Counted from the stretch's first letter, positions 7,576-15,860 are shown. The stretch: 29,429 nt of DNA from Bacilli bacterium (GCA_918219625.1 CAKJXT010000063.1:1-29429), one strand, 5' to 3'. Program-made: numbers and translations. The notes: a model not told the origin generated them from the sequence alone.

Positions 7576-8781
7576 CTAAGGATTAATAAAATCGTCGCAA
7601 CCTTCATAACCATGCTCTTTTAAATATTCTGAAAAAGTAAGTTCATCATGATCAATAACACTTAATTTACCATTTCCTACATACTTTAATTCAATAGATT
7701 TAAAAACAATTGAATCAGGTTTTAATTTATTATAATCTAAATTAGAACATGCATTTCCAATACTATCAATCGCGTCAGTATAATATGAAATAATACCATT
7801 TTCATACTTAGAAGAATTAATCATTAAATCAGTAATAAAATTATTGATATCATTAACAATATCGCCATCAGAATCAATTATATAAATTTTATTATCATAC
7901 CCAATTCCTGTATCATATAAAGAAACATATAAATAACCATCATATAACATTCTAATCTCATCAACATAAAATCCCTTAAAAGATAATTCACGATCATTAA
8001 TTTTTAAATACGAAATTAAATCAGACTCTGGAATATAATCAAATCCATAAACAGGATCCTTTAACTCAACTTTAAAATTAGAACTATCATTCAACAAACA
8101 ATATCCGTTATATTCCTTAATGCAATCAGTATAATAAGTACCTCTGCCAGCAATTCTAGATTTAGTAAAATTCATATCGCCCATATAATCTATGTTATAC
8201 ATATAAATATAATATGGTAAATAAATCGCACCAGAAGCTTTATCATAGCCTTTTACAGAATAACGGATTGTTTTTCCATCAACACTATCAATTGAAATAA
8301 TCGCATTCTGTTCATCAAGCACCTTAACTTCACCATTAAAATTAATAGATATTAACTTATCTTTTGGATTAGAAGTATTAAGAATAATAACATCATCTAA
8401 ATAATAAATAGAATTAACTTGTTCATCAGTATTATATATTTCAGTATCATTAACAGTAATACTTTTACCATCAGACGAAATCACTACATGATAATCATTA
8501 TCATCAAAAACAATAGTCCTATCAACCGACTCTTTAATATCAAATGAATAAAGCATATTACCATCAATAGAATCTTCTTCTACAGAAGCATCAGATGAAA
8601 CCTCAATATCATTTGAAGTAGAAACAGGCATAGACATAAAATCTAAAATACCTCCATATTTTCTTTCCTTCATAAAAGCCATAGTGATAGGTATACTAAT
8701 GCAAATCAAACATAAAAGTTCAAACGCAACAACAATAATCGCTTTCTTTTTAAAACTAAAATTCTTAAATTTTTCTTTCAT
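7576..8781 (-). CDS. Unknown membrane-anchored extracellular protein
   Basis: 401 residues, not recognised. A basic N-terminus (MKEKFKNFSFKKK) is followed by one transmembrane helix (AIIVVAFELLCLICISIPITM), so most of the chain should be outside. The outer part starts with an acidic Ser/Asp linker and continues with strand-rich segments that repeat the pattern 'hydrophobic strand – charged turn'. Examples are VVISSDGKSITVND, DDVIILNTS and DGYLYVSLYD, which suggest a beta-propeller or similar all-beta fold. No catalytic motif stands out. ATG at 8781 is chosen over an upstream in-frame ATG because a G-rich site (GGGGGG) precedes it by six bases. It is convergent with sigE and shares its terminator, and is divergent from the Xer gene. 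No function is assigned. Confidence 0.8.
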   Translation of the reverse strand: MKEKFKNFSFKKKAIIVVAFELLCLICISIPITMAFMKERKYGGILDFMSMPVSTSNDIEVSSDASVEEDSIDGNMLYSFDIKESVDRTIVFDDNDYHVVISSDGKSITVNDTEIYNTDEQVNSIYYLDDVIILNTSNPKDKLISINFNGEVKVLDEQNAIISIDSVDGKTIRYSVKGYDKASGAIYLPYYIYMYNIDYMGDMNFTKSRIAGRGTYYTDCIKEYNGYCLLNDSSNFKVELKDPVYGFDYIPESDLISYLKINDRELSFKGFYVDEIRMLYDGYLYVSLYDTGIGYDNKIYIIDSDGDIVNDINNFITDLMINSSKYENGIISYYTDAIDSIGNACSNLDYNKLKPDSIVFKSIELKYVGNGKLSVIDHDELTFSEYLKEHGYEGCDDFINP

Positions 8782-8896
8782 AAAAATACCCCCCATTTTT
8801 TTATTTATTTACCTCTAATATGAATAAAATAAACATTTGGTTGCATAAAAATAGAAAAAATATTAAAAATATGTTATTATTATAATGGTGGGTAGT

Positions 8897-9781
8897 ATGA
8901 ATAACATAGAAGAATGCATAAGTAAATTTATAGAATACTTAATAATTGATAAAAAATACAGTGAAAATACCGTAAAATCATACAACAATGATCTAAAAAA
9001 ATATGAAATATTCTTTAAAAACACAAATATATCAAACATAAAAGAAAATCATATTAAAGAATATCTAAAACATCTAAAAGAAAACAATAATGATAATAGG
9101 ACAATTAATCATAATATATCAACACTAAGATCATTCTATAAATTCCTACTAATAGAAAAAGCCATCAAAGAAAACCCAATGGAATACATCGAAATGCCTA
9201 AAACAAAAAAAACCTTACCAAAGACCTTATCAATAGAAGAAGTAGATAAATTACTAAATATAAAATTAACAGATGCTTTTTCATATAGAAATAAAGCAAT
9301 GTTAGAGTTAATGTACTCATCAGGATTAAGAGTATCAGAACTAATAAATGTTAAAATACACGACATAGATACTTCAAATTGTATAATAAGAATAATGGGA
9401 AAAGGAAAAAAAGAAAGAATAGTTCCTCTTGGAGATTATGCAATAAAATATATAGAACTCTATATAAAAGAATATAGAGAAAAACTAATAAAAAAAGAAC
9501 TTAATGAATACTTATTCATTAATAATCATGGTAAAAAAATGACAAGGCAAGGATTCTTCAAAATATTAAAACAAATAGCTAGAGAACAAAATATTAAAGC
9601 CGAATTCTCGCCACACACATTAAGGCATTCATTCGCAACACATCTATTAAACGGAGGAGCAGACTTAAGAAGCATTCAAGAAATGTTAGGGCACGAAAGC
9701 ATATCTACAACGCAAATATATACACATGTATCAAAAGAACAATTAAAAGAAAACTACAAGAACTTTCACCCACACGCATAG
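8897..9781 (+). CDS. xerD: Tyrosine site-specific recombinase, XerC/XerD type
   Basis: 294 residues, the usual Xer size, so probably the chromosome-dimer resolving recombinase rather than a phage integrase. The N-terminal SAM-like core-binding domain (FIEYLIIDKKYSENTVKSY) is followed by the catalytic domain: R145 (SGLRVSEL), a Lys in GKGKKER, H240/R243 (HTLRHSFATHLL), H266 (LGHESISTTQ) and the nucleophile Y275 (IYTHVS). ATG at 8897 follows GGTGGGT at a good distance; the ATG at 8885 would place that site inside the gene. A phosphohexomutase gene starts 9 nt downstream. XerC and XerD cannot be separated with certainty here; the symbol is a best guess. Confidence 0.87.
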   Translation: MNNIEECISKFIEYLIIDKKYSENTVKSYNNDLKKYEIFFKNTNISNIKENHIKEYLKHLKENNNDNRTINHNISTLRSFYKFLLIEKAIKENPMEYIEMPKTKKTLPKTLSIEEVDKLLNIKLTDAFSYRNKAMLELMYSSGLRVSELINVKIHDIDTSNCIIRIMGKGKKERIVPLGDYAIKYIELYIKEYREKLIKKELNEYLFINNHGKKMTRQGFFKILKQIAREQNIKAEFSPHTLRHSFATHLLNGGADLRSIQEMLGHESISTTQIYTHVSKEQLKENYKNFHPHA

Positions 9782-9790
9782 GAGGATTAA

Positions 9791-11167
9791 ATGGAATTAA
9801 AAAAAGACATATGTGAATCAATATTTAGAGAATATGATTTAAGAGGAATATATGGAAGCGAAATAAATGAACAAGACGCATACACAATAGGAAGAAGTTT
9901 CGGTACATATATTAAAAAATCGGGCGAAACAAAAACAATTATAGGACACGATAATAGACATTCATCTCCAAGTTTATCTCAAGCACTTATAACGGGAATT
10001 ATGGAAAGTGGAATAGATGTTATAGATTTAGGACTAGTAACAACACCAATGTACTATACTGCAAGAAAAATATATAATATCAATACAGGAATCATGGTAA
10101 CAGCAAGCCATAATCCAAGTGAATACAATGGATTTAAAATGGCATTCTCAAGCATAGGAAATGCATATGGTGAAATGATACAAAACTTCAAAGAATTCAC
10201 GAAAAAACTAGAATTTGATGAAGGAAAAGGAACATACGAAGAAAGAAATATAAGAGAAGATTATATTAATTCAGTATGTAACAGCTTAGACATTAAAAAG
10301 AACATAAAAGTTGTAGTAGATTGTGGTAACGGAACAGGATCTATTATAATAAAAGATGTATTAGATAGACTAGGGATAGAATATTATCCTATATATTGCG
10401 ATTCAGATCCAAATTTTCCTAACCATCACCCAGATCCAAGTGTTAAAGAAAATCAAGTTGATTTAGCTAAAAAAGTAGTAGAGCTAGGATATGACTTTGG
10501 ATTCGGCGTAGATGGAGACGCTGATAGAGTAGGTATAGTAGATGAACTAGGAAATATAATACCAGCAGATATATATATGCTAATAATGTATAGATATCTT
10601 AATAATAATTTAAAAAATCGAAAGGCACTATTTGATGTAAAATGTTCCAAATCATTAATAGACGATCTAAAAAAACAAAATATTGAGCCAGTCATGTATA
10701 GAACAGGCGCATCATATACAAACATGATGATGCAAAAAGGAGACTTCGATTTTGGTGGAGAATTTTCAGGTCATGTATTCTTTAGAGACAAATATCTAGG
10801 AATAGATGATGGTATATATGCAGGACTTAGAATGTTAGAACTATTATCTAAAACAGATAAAAAACTATCAGAATTATATAATGATATAAATGTATATTTC
10901 TCAACAGAAGAATTAAAATTCAAAGTAACTGATGAAAATAAATTCGAAATAGTAAATAAAATAAAAGAATACTGCAAAGAAAAAAATTACAACATAGTTG
11001 ATATAGACGGTGTAAGAGCAGAATTTGAAGATGGATGGGCACTTGTAAGAGCTTCAAACACAGGTCCAAATCTATCAGCCCGCTTCGAAGCAAAAACAAA
11101 AGAAAGAACGCAAGAAATTCAAAATGAATTCGAATCATTAATAAAAAAAATAATTGAACAATATTAA
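9791..11167 (+). CDS. Phosphomannomutase/phosphoglucomutase (alpha-D-phosphohexomutase)
   Basis: 458 residues. It interconverts hexose 1- and 6-phosphates, supplying precursors for wall and surface glycans. The four family motifs are present: the phosphoserine loop TASHNP (S106), the metal site DGDADR (241–246), the sugar-binding GEFSGH (323–328) and the C-terminal phosphate site RASNTGP. The opening FREYDLRGIYG is typical of the bacterial PMM/PGM branch. AGGAGG stands just before the ATG. It is probably co-transcribed with the Xer gene (9-nt gap) and is followed by its own terminator. Confidence 0.93.
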   Translation: MELKKDICESIFREYDLRGIYGSEINEQDAYTIGRSFGTYIKKSGETKTIIGHDNRHSSPSLSQALITGIMESGIDVIDLGLVTTPMYYTARKIYNINTGIMVTASHNPSEYNGFKMAFSSIGNAYGEMIQNFKEFTKKLEFDEGKGTYEERNIREDYINSVCNSLDIKKNIKVVVDCGNGTGSIIIKDVLDRLGIEYYPIYCDSDPNFPNHHPDPSVKENQVDLAKKVVELGYDFGFGVDGDADRVGIVDELGNIIPADIYMLIMYRYLNNNLKNRKALFDVKCSKSLIDDLKKQNIEPVMYRTGASYTNMMMQKGDFDFGGEFSGHVFFRDKYLGIDDGIYAGLRMLELLSKTDKKLSELYNDINVYFSTEELKFKVTDENKFEIVNKIKEYCKEKNYNIVDIDGVRAEFEDGWALVRASNTGPNLSARFEAKTKERTQEIQNEFESLIKKIIEQY

Positions 11168-11188
11168 GGCTTATTTAGGCCTTTTTTT
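11166..11188 (+). terminator. Terminator after the phosphohexomutase gene
   Basis: AAGGC/GCCTT stem with an 8-nt loop and a T-run at 11182–11188. The stem begins within the stop codon. Confidence 0.8.
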
Positions 11189-11190
11189 CA

Positions 11191-11196
11191 TATAAT
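11191..11196 (+). promoter_or_regulatory. -10 box for the ZIP transporter gene
   Basis: TATAAT directly after the terminator T-run, 14 bases before the ATG at 11211. No good -35 is visible, as the upstream hairpin occupies that region. Confidence 0.45.
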
Positions 11197-11210
11197 TAAA
11201 TGGTGATAAT

Positions 11211-11948
11211 ATGAATACATTAGGATTACTTTTAACAACTGTAGCAGGTCTAACAACACTTTTAGGAGCTATAATAATATTTATAAATAAAAATGATAAA
11301 ATAATACCAACAGCACTTAGTTTCGCAGCAGGAGTAATGATTACAGTGTCAATTACCGATTTAATACCAGAATCATTTAACTATATAAATAAAACATTTA
11401 AAACAATACCTACACTATTAATAATAGGAATATTTATATCTATAGGTATAATTATATCAATGACTATAGATAAATATATAAATCCAAAGAGAGAAGGGGA
11501 GTTATATAAAATAGGGGTAGTATCAATGATTGCAATAATACTTCATAACATACCAGAAGGAATAATAACATATTTATCTACAGAAACAAATATAAAATTA
11601 GGATTATCACTTACAATCGCAATTGCGCTTCATAATATCCCAGAAGGAATTAGTATCGCCATTCCAATATATTATGGAACAAAGAGTAGGGTAAAAGCAC
11701 TACTTTATACCCTAGCCTCCGCTCTATCAGAACCTTTAGGCGCACTACTCGCATACATATTCTTATCAAAAATAATGAACAATTTTATAATAGGTATAAT
11801 ATTATCAATAGTTGCAGGAATAATGATTCAAATCGCCTTATATGAACTAATACCAACATCATTAAAATACAAAAACAAATTTAAAACAATATTATTCATT
11901 ATAATAGGATCAATATTCATGTTATTAAATCATTTAATACTAAAATAA
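11211..11948 (+). CDS. ZIP family metal (zinc) transporter, ZupT-like
   Basis: 245 residues with about eight membrane spans. ZIP proteins import divalent metals, mostly zinc. Both metal-binding helices carry the signature: LHNIPEGIITYLS (HN at 112–113) and LHNIPEGISIAIPIYY (HN at 141–142), as in ZupT. The acidic ITDLIPESF motif in an earlier span is also typical. GGTGAT precedes the ATG. It is monocistronic between two terminators. No metal-regulator operator could be recognised in the 20-nt leader. Confidence 0.92.
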   Translation: MNTLGLLLTTVAGLTTLLGAIIIFINKNDKIIPTALSFAAGVMITVSITDLIPESFNYINKTFKTIPTLLIIGIFISIGIIISMTIDKYINPKREGELYKIGVVSMIAIILHNIPEGIITYLSTETNIKLGLSLTIAIALHNIPEGISIAIPIYYGTKSRVKALLYTLASALSEPLGALLAYIFLSKIMNNFIIGIILSIVAGIMIQIALYELIPTSLKYKNKFKTILFIIIGSIFMLLNHLILK

Positions 11949-11973
11949 AAGAAACAAAAAAGTTTCTTTTATT
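11944..11973. terminator. Bidirectional terminator (ZIP gene / small protein)
   Basis: A perfect 12-bp stem AATAAAAGAAAC/GTTTCTTTTATT with an A6 loop. It overlaps the ZIP stop and ends 7 nt before the stop of the convergent small gene. Confidence 0.82.
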
Positions 11974-11980
11974 GGGCTAA

Positions 11981-12127
11981 CTATCTGCAGTTTGTATTGT
12001 TACTGCATGAATTATAGTCATTTGAATTAGTTTTATTAGTTAATTGAGCATTTGACTGAGCATTTGATCTAGCTTGAGTCTTGCTTGAAGCATTAACTTT
12101 ATCCATTTTCTTCTTCATCTTACTCAT
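11981..12127 (-). CDS. Small Asn/Ser/Gln-rich protein (48 aa)
   Basis: 48 codons reading MSKMKKKMDKVNASSKTQA…, with two near-repeats RSNAQ/SNAQ, an Asn/Ser-rich C-terminus and two cysteines at the end (SCSNNTNC). A good GGGTGAT ribosome binding site lies just upstream of the ATG and a strong terminator just behind the stop, which makes it a believable gene. It is hydrophilic and basic at the N-terminus, with no membrane span. The composition is reminiscent of small acid-soluble or coat-associated spore proteins, but no family motif is present. That role is a guess based on composition and a sporulating host. Confidence 0.65.
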   Translation of the reverse strand: MSKMKKKMDKVNASSKTQARSNAQSNAQLTNKTNSNDYNSCSNNTNCR

Positions 12128-12489
12128 TTTTATCACCCATTAATATTATTAACAGAGGAGAGTTAAATATAGATGGTATATATATGAAAAAAAGCCAAAA
12201 CTAAGAAGTTAACATAATATACATTATACACATTTTGTATATTTAATAATATAAGTGGTTAATTATACAACTCAAATAATATTTTAAAAATAAAATCTCA
12301 TAAATATTAATATATAATCCATAATATTATTATAAACAAAAATAAATAATTTAACAATCACAAAATCAAGCTTAATTATAAAATAATTATATATAATTCA
12401 TTAAATTAATTTTAACTATATAATGAATATATTTATTCATTTTTAAATTAATAATATATAATATTTATAAATTAAAAAATATAAAAACA
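12128..12489. other. AT-only intergenic stretch
   Basis: About 360 bases without a supportable gene on either strand, the longest gap in the window. In 12301–12480 I count 13 G/C bases in 180. Short ATG frames (for example at 12172) run into stops within a few codons. The leader of the small protein lies at its left edge and the 161-aa gene's terminator at its right. No repeat array or tRNA is seen. Confidence 0.75.
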
Positions 12490-12512
12490 AAAGTAGGGAA
12501 GTCCCCTACTTT
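12490..12512 (-). terminator. Terminator of the 161-aa gene
   Basis: AAAGTAGGG/CCCTACTTT stem with a 5-nt loop, followed on the minus strand by TGTTTTTAT. It is the only GC-rich element in this area. Confidence 0.88.
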
Positions 12513-12520
12513 AAATTTAT

Positions 12521-13006
12521 CTATTTTTTCCTAGAAAAAGAACTTGGTTTTGAATGTAACATTTGTTCAGAAGTAGGTAATTTTGAAATATGACTTTTAT
12601 AATCATAATCTTGATATGTTTTTGGATCAAAAACACCAGATGCATTATCACTTACAGTATCAGTTTTTTGTAGCTGTTTTACCTTTTCAAAAAAACTATA
12701 TTGATTTGTTCTAGGACAGTACTCTTTAAATTTAAAGCATTTAAAAAGTTCACGATAAATTACATTTTCATTAGGATTAGCTGATATATAGTTAAACAAC
12801 TTTCCTATAGCAAAACTTAAAGAAAGAGTACTATTCCCATCATCAAAGACATTACACAAAATATCTTTTAAAATATCCTTCATTTCAGTAGTTAATCCCG
12901 AACACGCACACAACTTGCGAACACGAGTTAAGTTAATACGAATAATATATGTGTAAATAGAATTATCACATTTAGCAAATATAATTGGTTTAACAATTTC
13001 TCTCAT
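12521..13006 (-). CDS. Unknown protein (161 aa)
   Basis: Not recognised. The N-terminal 110 residues look like a compact alpha/beta or helical domain. It opens MREIVKPIIFAKCDNSIYTY and has six cysteines. A polar, probably disordered tail (KTDTVSDNASGVFDPKTYQDYDY… ending SSFSRKK) follows. There is no signal peptide or membrane span, so it is probably cytosolic. GGGGAG is placed correctly before the ATG. A promoter (TTGACT-17-TAATAT) and a terminator frame it as a single-gene unit, immediately downstream of the HTH regulator gene. The shared neighbourhood may mean regulation by that protein, but nothing in the sequence proves it. Confidence 0.75.
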   Translation of the reverse strand: MREIVKPIIFAKCDNSIYTYIIRINLTRVRKLCACSGLTTEMKDILKDILCNVFDDGNSTLSLSFAIGKLFNYISANPNENVIYRELFKCFKFKEYCPRTNQYSFFEKVKQLQKTDTVSDNASGVFDPKTYQDYDYKSHISKLPTSEQMLHSKPSSFSRKK

Positions 13007-13033
13007 AAAGCTCCCCTTTTTTCAATGCAAAAT

Positions 13034-13062
13034 ATATTATCATAAATAATTAAAAAAGTCAA
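13034..13062 (-). promoter_or_regulatory. Promoter of the 161-aa gene
   Basis: Minus strand TTGACT (13062→13057), 17-nt spacer, TAATAT (13039→13034) with TG one base before. The -35 lies inside the T-tract of the upstream gene's terminator. Confidence 0.72.
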
Positions 13063-13084
13063 AAAAGAGTAGTACCCTACCCTT
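13057..13084 (-). terminator. Terminator of the HTH regulator gene
   Basis: Minus-strand stem AAGGGTAG/CTACTCTT (one G·U pair) with a 4-nt loop and a T6 run. It directly follows the stop codon at 13085. Confidence 0.8.
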
Positions 13085-13870
13085 TTAATTACCAACTTTT
13101 CTAGTTTCAATTTCAGCCATTTTAGCGCTTATTTCAGCAACATTATCTTCATTAACTTCAGTATATCCAAGTTCTTGCATAGCTTGAAGTCTAATACGAG
13201 TAAGTTCCATTGTACGGCCTAATTTTTCTTCTTTCTTGCGTTCAATCTTCTTTACAAATCTATTATGAGCCTCTTGTAATCTAGCCTTAGAAGTACCACC
13301 ATTATTGTAAAGTGTCATAGCTGTAAACATAATGCTTTCAAAAACAAATTGTTCATCATCATTAAATACAAATCTTTCAGGTTCCTCAAAACAAGTTTCC
13401 TTAGAAACATAAGCAAGCATATACTTAAGTTCCGGAGAAGTGTTCATAGATTGTAAAAAATTATAAAGATAATTCATCGCATTATATCCATCATCATTCT
13501 TAGAATCTTCAAGATTCTCCTTTACAACATCAACAATATTTTTTAATAACTCTTTTTGTCTTTTACCTAAACCATCATATAAGGTATTCTTTTCTTCAAC
13601 ACTAACGCCATTCTTAACTAAAATAATCGAATTAAGTCTAGCATCCAATTCAGAAATATAATCAGTATCAACCTTTATATTGTGAATCTCATTAGCATTC
13701 TTAATACCTAATAAATTTAATAATAAAACCTTTTTATCCTTAGGCCATTTGTTAATATCTTCAACCTCCAAATAATTATAAATCATTTGGCGAGAAACAC
13801 CTAAATATTTAGATAACTTAACCTTAGAAACACCGGCCTCGCGTAGTATATCATTTAACTTGTCCATCAT
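13085..13870 (-). CDS. Helix-turn-helix DNA-binding protein (Cro/C1-like)
   Basis: 261 residues. The N-terminal helix-turn-helix reads LREAGVSKVKLSKYLGVSRQMIYNYLE, with GVSRQMIYNYL as the recognition helix. The remainder is a long, mostly helical region (about 70–261) with no enzymatic motif and a charged helix near residues 205–225. It may be for dimerisation or ligand sensing. AGGAGG seven bases before the ATG at 13870 supports that start; a second ATG follows at once. It has its own promoter just downstream of mnmA. The target genes are unknown; its own promoter and the adjacent 161-aa gene are the natural candidates. Confidence 0.8.
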   Translation of the reverse strand: MMDKLNDILREAGVSKVKLSKYLGVSRQMIYNYLEVEDINKWPKDKKVLLLNLLGIKNANEIHNIKVDTDYISELDARLNSIILVKNGVSVEEKNTLYDGLGKRQKELLKNIVDVVKENLEDSKNDDGYNAMNYLYNFLQSMNTSPELKYMLAYVSKETCFEEPERFVFNDDEQFVFESIMFTAMTLYNNGGTSKARLQEAHNRFVKKIERKKEEKLGRTMELTRIRLQAMQELGYTEVNEDNVAEISAKMAEIETRKVGN

Positions 13871-13889
13871 GATAAAACCTCCTACTATA

Positions 13890-13917
13890 ATTTTACCACT
13901 TTACACAAAATTGTCAA
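13890..13917 (-). promoter_or_regulatory. Promoter of the HTH regulator gene
   Basis: Minus strand TTGACA (13917→13912), 16-nt spacer, TAAAAT (13895→13890) preceded by TGG (extended -10). One of the best -35 boxes in the window. Confidence 0.78.
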
Positions 13918-13932
13918 GTATTATCAAAAAAA

Positions 13933-15030
13933 TTACAAATACCACAATTTAGTATTGTTTTTTCTAACTTCTTTTATAATACCTCCACCTAAACATTCTT
14001 CCCCATCATAAAACACGCAAGCTTGTCCAGGAGTAACAGACTTTACGCCTTGAGGATAAGATACAATAATTTCATCATTTACAAACTCTAGACTAACAGG
14101 AATATCTGGTTGACGATATCTAAACTTTACAGTACAATTTTTAGGTTTACTATCACCAATCCAATTAACAGTGTCAATTAAAGCGCTGTCACTAACTAAA
14201 TAATCTGTATTCTCTAAAGCAACATAAAGAATATTTTTTTCTAAATCCTTGCCAACAACAAACATTCTAGAATCATTTCCACCTATATTTAAACCACGTC
14301 TTTGTCCTATAGTATAATACATTAAACCAACATGATTGCCAACTTTTTCCATAGTCTCAATATTAATAACATCACCAGGTTTATTAGGTAAATAATTACT
14401 TAAAAATTGTTTAAAATTTCTTTCACCAATAAAACAAATACCTGTAGAATCCTTCTTAGAAGCAGTAATCAAGCCATATTCTTTAGCAATTTCTCTTACC
14501 TTAGGTTTCTCTAAATCACCAACAGGAAATAATACATTAGAAAGTTGTTCACGAGATAATTGAGATAAGAAATAAGTTTGATCCTTATTCTCATCAATAC
14601 CACGAAGTAATTTACCATCTTTTATTCTAGCATAATGACCAGTCGCGATATAATCAGCACCTAGTTTTTTAGCCTCTTTCGCAAACATATCAAATTTAAT
14701 ATACTTATTACACATAATATCAGGATTAGGAGTTCTTCCTTTCTTTAATTCATCCAAAAAATAAGTAAAAACATAATCCCAATATTCCTTAACAAAATCA
14801 ACTCTATGAAGAGGAATACCTATTTTCTTACAAACCGCTAAAGCATCATTATAATCCTGTTCCTGAGGACAAATATTATTATTTAAAGTAGGATTACCTA
14901 AAATATCATTATTAACAGAAGCATCCCAATTTCGCATAAATAAGCCTTCAACTTCATATCCAGCATTCTTAAGTAATATAGCAGACACACTACTATCTAC
15001 TCCACCACTCATTCCTACAATAACCTTCAT
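13933..15030 (-). CDS. mnmA: tRNA-specific 2-thiouridylase MnmA
   Basis: 365 residues, the normal family length. It activates and thiolates U34 of tRNA-Glu, -Gln and -Lys, the s2 of (c)mnm5s2U. The PP-loop SGGVDSS opens the protein (about 8–14). The catalytic cysteines are C107 (NPDIMCNKYIKF) and C199 (STGICFIGE). The C-terminal PUA-like barrel contains GQRRGLNIGG and the closing GQACVFYDGEECLGGG. ATG at 15030 follows GGTGA by five bases; the 5-codon longer frame would bury that site. The sulfur donor system (cysteine desulfurase) is not in the window. It sits 38 nt downstream of spoIIM but appears to have its own promoter. Confidence 0.96.
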   Translation of the reverse strand: MKVIVGMSGGVDSSVSAILLKNAGYEVEGLFMRNWDASVNNDILGNPTLNNNICPQEQDYNDALAVCKKIGIPLHRVDFVKEYWDYVFTYFLDELKKGRTPNPDIMCNKYIKFDMFAKEAKKLGADYIATGHYARIKDGKLLRGIDENKDQTYFLSQLSREQLSNVLFPVGDLEKPKVREIAKEYGLITASKKDSTGICFIGERNFKQFLSNYLPNKPGDVINIETMEKVGNHVGLMYYTIGQRRGLNIGGNDSRMFVVGKDLEKNILYVALENTDYLVSDSALIDTVNWIGDSKPKNCTVKFRYRQPDIPVSLEFVNDEIIVSYPQGVKSVTPGQACVFYDGEECLGGGIIKEVRKNNTKLWYL

Positions 15031-15045
15031 AAAATCACCAAACAT

Positions 15046-15074
15046 ATTATATAATAAAATAAGTTAAATTACAA
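15046..15074 (-). promoter_or_regulatory. Probable mnmA promoter overlapping the spoIIM stop
   Basis: Minus strand TTGTAA (15074→15069), 17-nt spacer, TATAAT (15051→15046), 15 bases before the mnmA ATG. The -35 includes the spoIIM stop codon. Confidence 0.6.
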
Positions 15075-15683
15075 ACTTAATAACTTAAATACAAATATTA
15101 GAATTTTAGGTAATAAAAAAGATTCATATAAAATACATAAAATAATCAACCCAGAACACAAACAAAAAACAAAGAAAAATTTTCTAAAGGAAAACCTAAT
15201 ATTAAAATCATACTTTTTAAATAAGAATAATATAAACTTAAATGAAAAACTAACACTATAACAAGTTAAAATACTAAATAAAAACATACTAATAATTTGA
15301 TGAGGAAACAAATAAACAAAGCCAAACAAAATACCTTTAAAACCATAATTAATAATAATAGAAGAAATAGAAAACCCCAATATAAACCCTTTTAAAAAGA
15401 ATAAAATAAGTACTAAAAAAACCCCGACAACGCTTATACCTAAAATAAATATAACCACGCATAATCCCAAATTACTATATAAACCATTTAACAATAAAGA
15501 AAAACTATCATAATCTCCAATTCTACTAACAAAATCATGTAAATAATTAGTTACAAGCAACTTATCAGATTTACTCAAAAACAAAGGTAATATACTTCCA
15601 AAAACAATAGAAACAACAAAAAAACAAAATAAAAAAATCATTATTTTCTTATTTACCTTAAAAACTTTTTTAAACTTGTCCAT
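15069..15683 (-). CDS. spoIIM: Stage II sporulation protein M (SpoIIM family)
   Basis: 204 residues (B. subtilis about 214), with five or so membrane spans and very Phe-rich. SpoIIM is the membrane partner of SpoIID and SpoIIP in the machine that degrades septal peptidoglycan and drives engulfment of the forespore. The conserved core is present: FLVLILFFLKGFILGFSIS, then a Gly-rich loop and VYLFPHQIISMF, where the PH pair is the family hallmark. GGGTGAT precedes the ATG. Some SpoIIM relatives act outside sporulation, but SpoIIGA and SigE nearby make the sporulation role most likely. SpoIID and SpoIIP are not in this window. Confidence 0.87.
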   Translation of the reverse strand: MDKFKKVFKVNKKIMIFLFCFFVVSIVFGSILPLFLSKSDKLLVTNYLHDFVSRIGDYDSFSLLLNGLYSNLGLCVVIFILGISVVGVFLVLILFFLKGFILGFSISSIIINYGFKGILFGFVYLFPHQIISMFLFSILTCYSVSFSFKFILFLFKKYDFNIRFSFRKFFFVFCLCSGLIILCILYESFLLPKILIFVFKLLSL

Positions 15684-15724
15684 ATCATCACCCTAATTAA
15701 TAATATTAATTAAAAAAAATAATA

Positions 15725-15753
15725 TTCCAAAATCCAAAAAAATATATTATAAT
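15725..15753 (+). promoter_or_regulatory. Promoter of the 28-aa peptide gene
   Basis: TTCCAA (weak -35, 15725–15730), 17-nt spacer, TATAAT (15748–15753), 19 bases before the ATG at 15773. Confidence 0.5.
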
Positions 15754-15772
15754 TAATAATGAGGTGAACATA

Positions 15773-15859
15773 ATGAAACCAAAAACACAAAAAATAATGG
15801 CAATTATAATGCTAATAGTAATGACATTTTCTGTAGTAGCATCAATATTCTTTAGATAA
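15773..15859 (+). CDS. 28-residue single-span membrane peptide (DUF4044/Prli42-like)
   Basis: The peptide begins MKPKTQKIMAIIMLIVMTFS, then VVASIFFR: a short basic N-terminus and one transmembrane helix. GAGGTG six bases upstream and a strong terminator right after the stop support expression. It resembles two families of tiny Firmicute membrane proteins, DUF4044 and the stressosome-anchoring Prli42 (about 31 residues, basic N-terminus plus one helix). With so few residues the assignment rests on build rather than identity. No stressosome genes are visible nearby. Confidence 0.72.
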   Translation: MKPKTQKIMAIIMLIVMTFSVVASIFFR

Positions 15860-15860
15860 G

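Noticed and set aside
8897..9781. Phage or transposon integrase marking a mobile element
   Set aside because: Length and motifs are those of housekeeping Xer recombinases. No tRNA junction, direct repeats, phage genes or composition change surround it.
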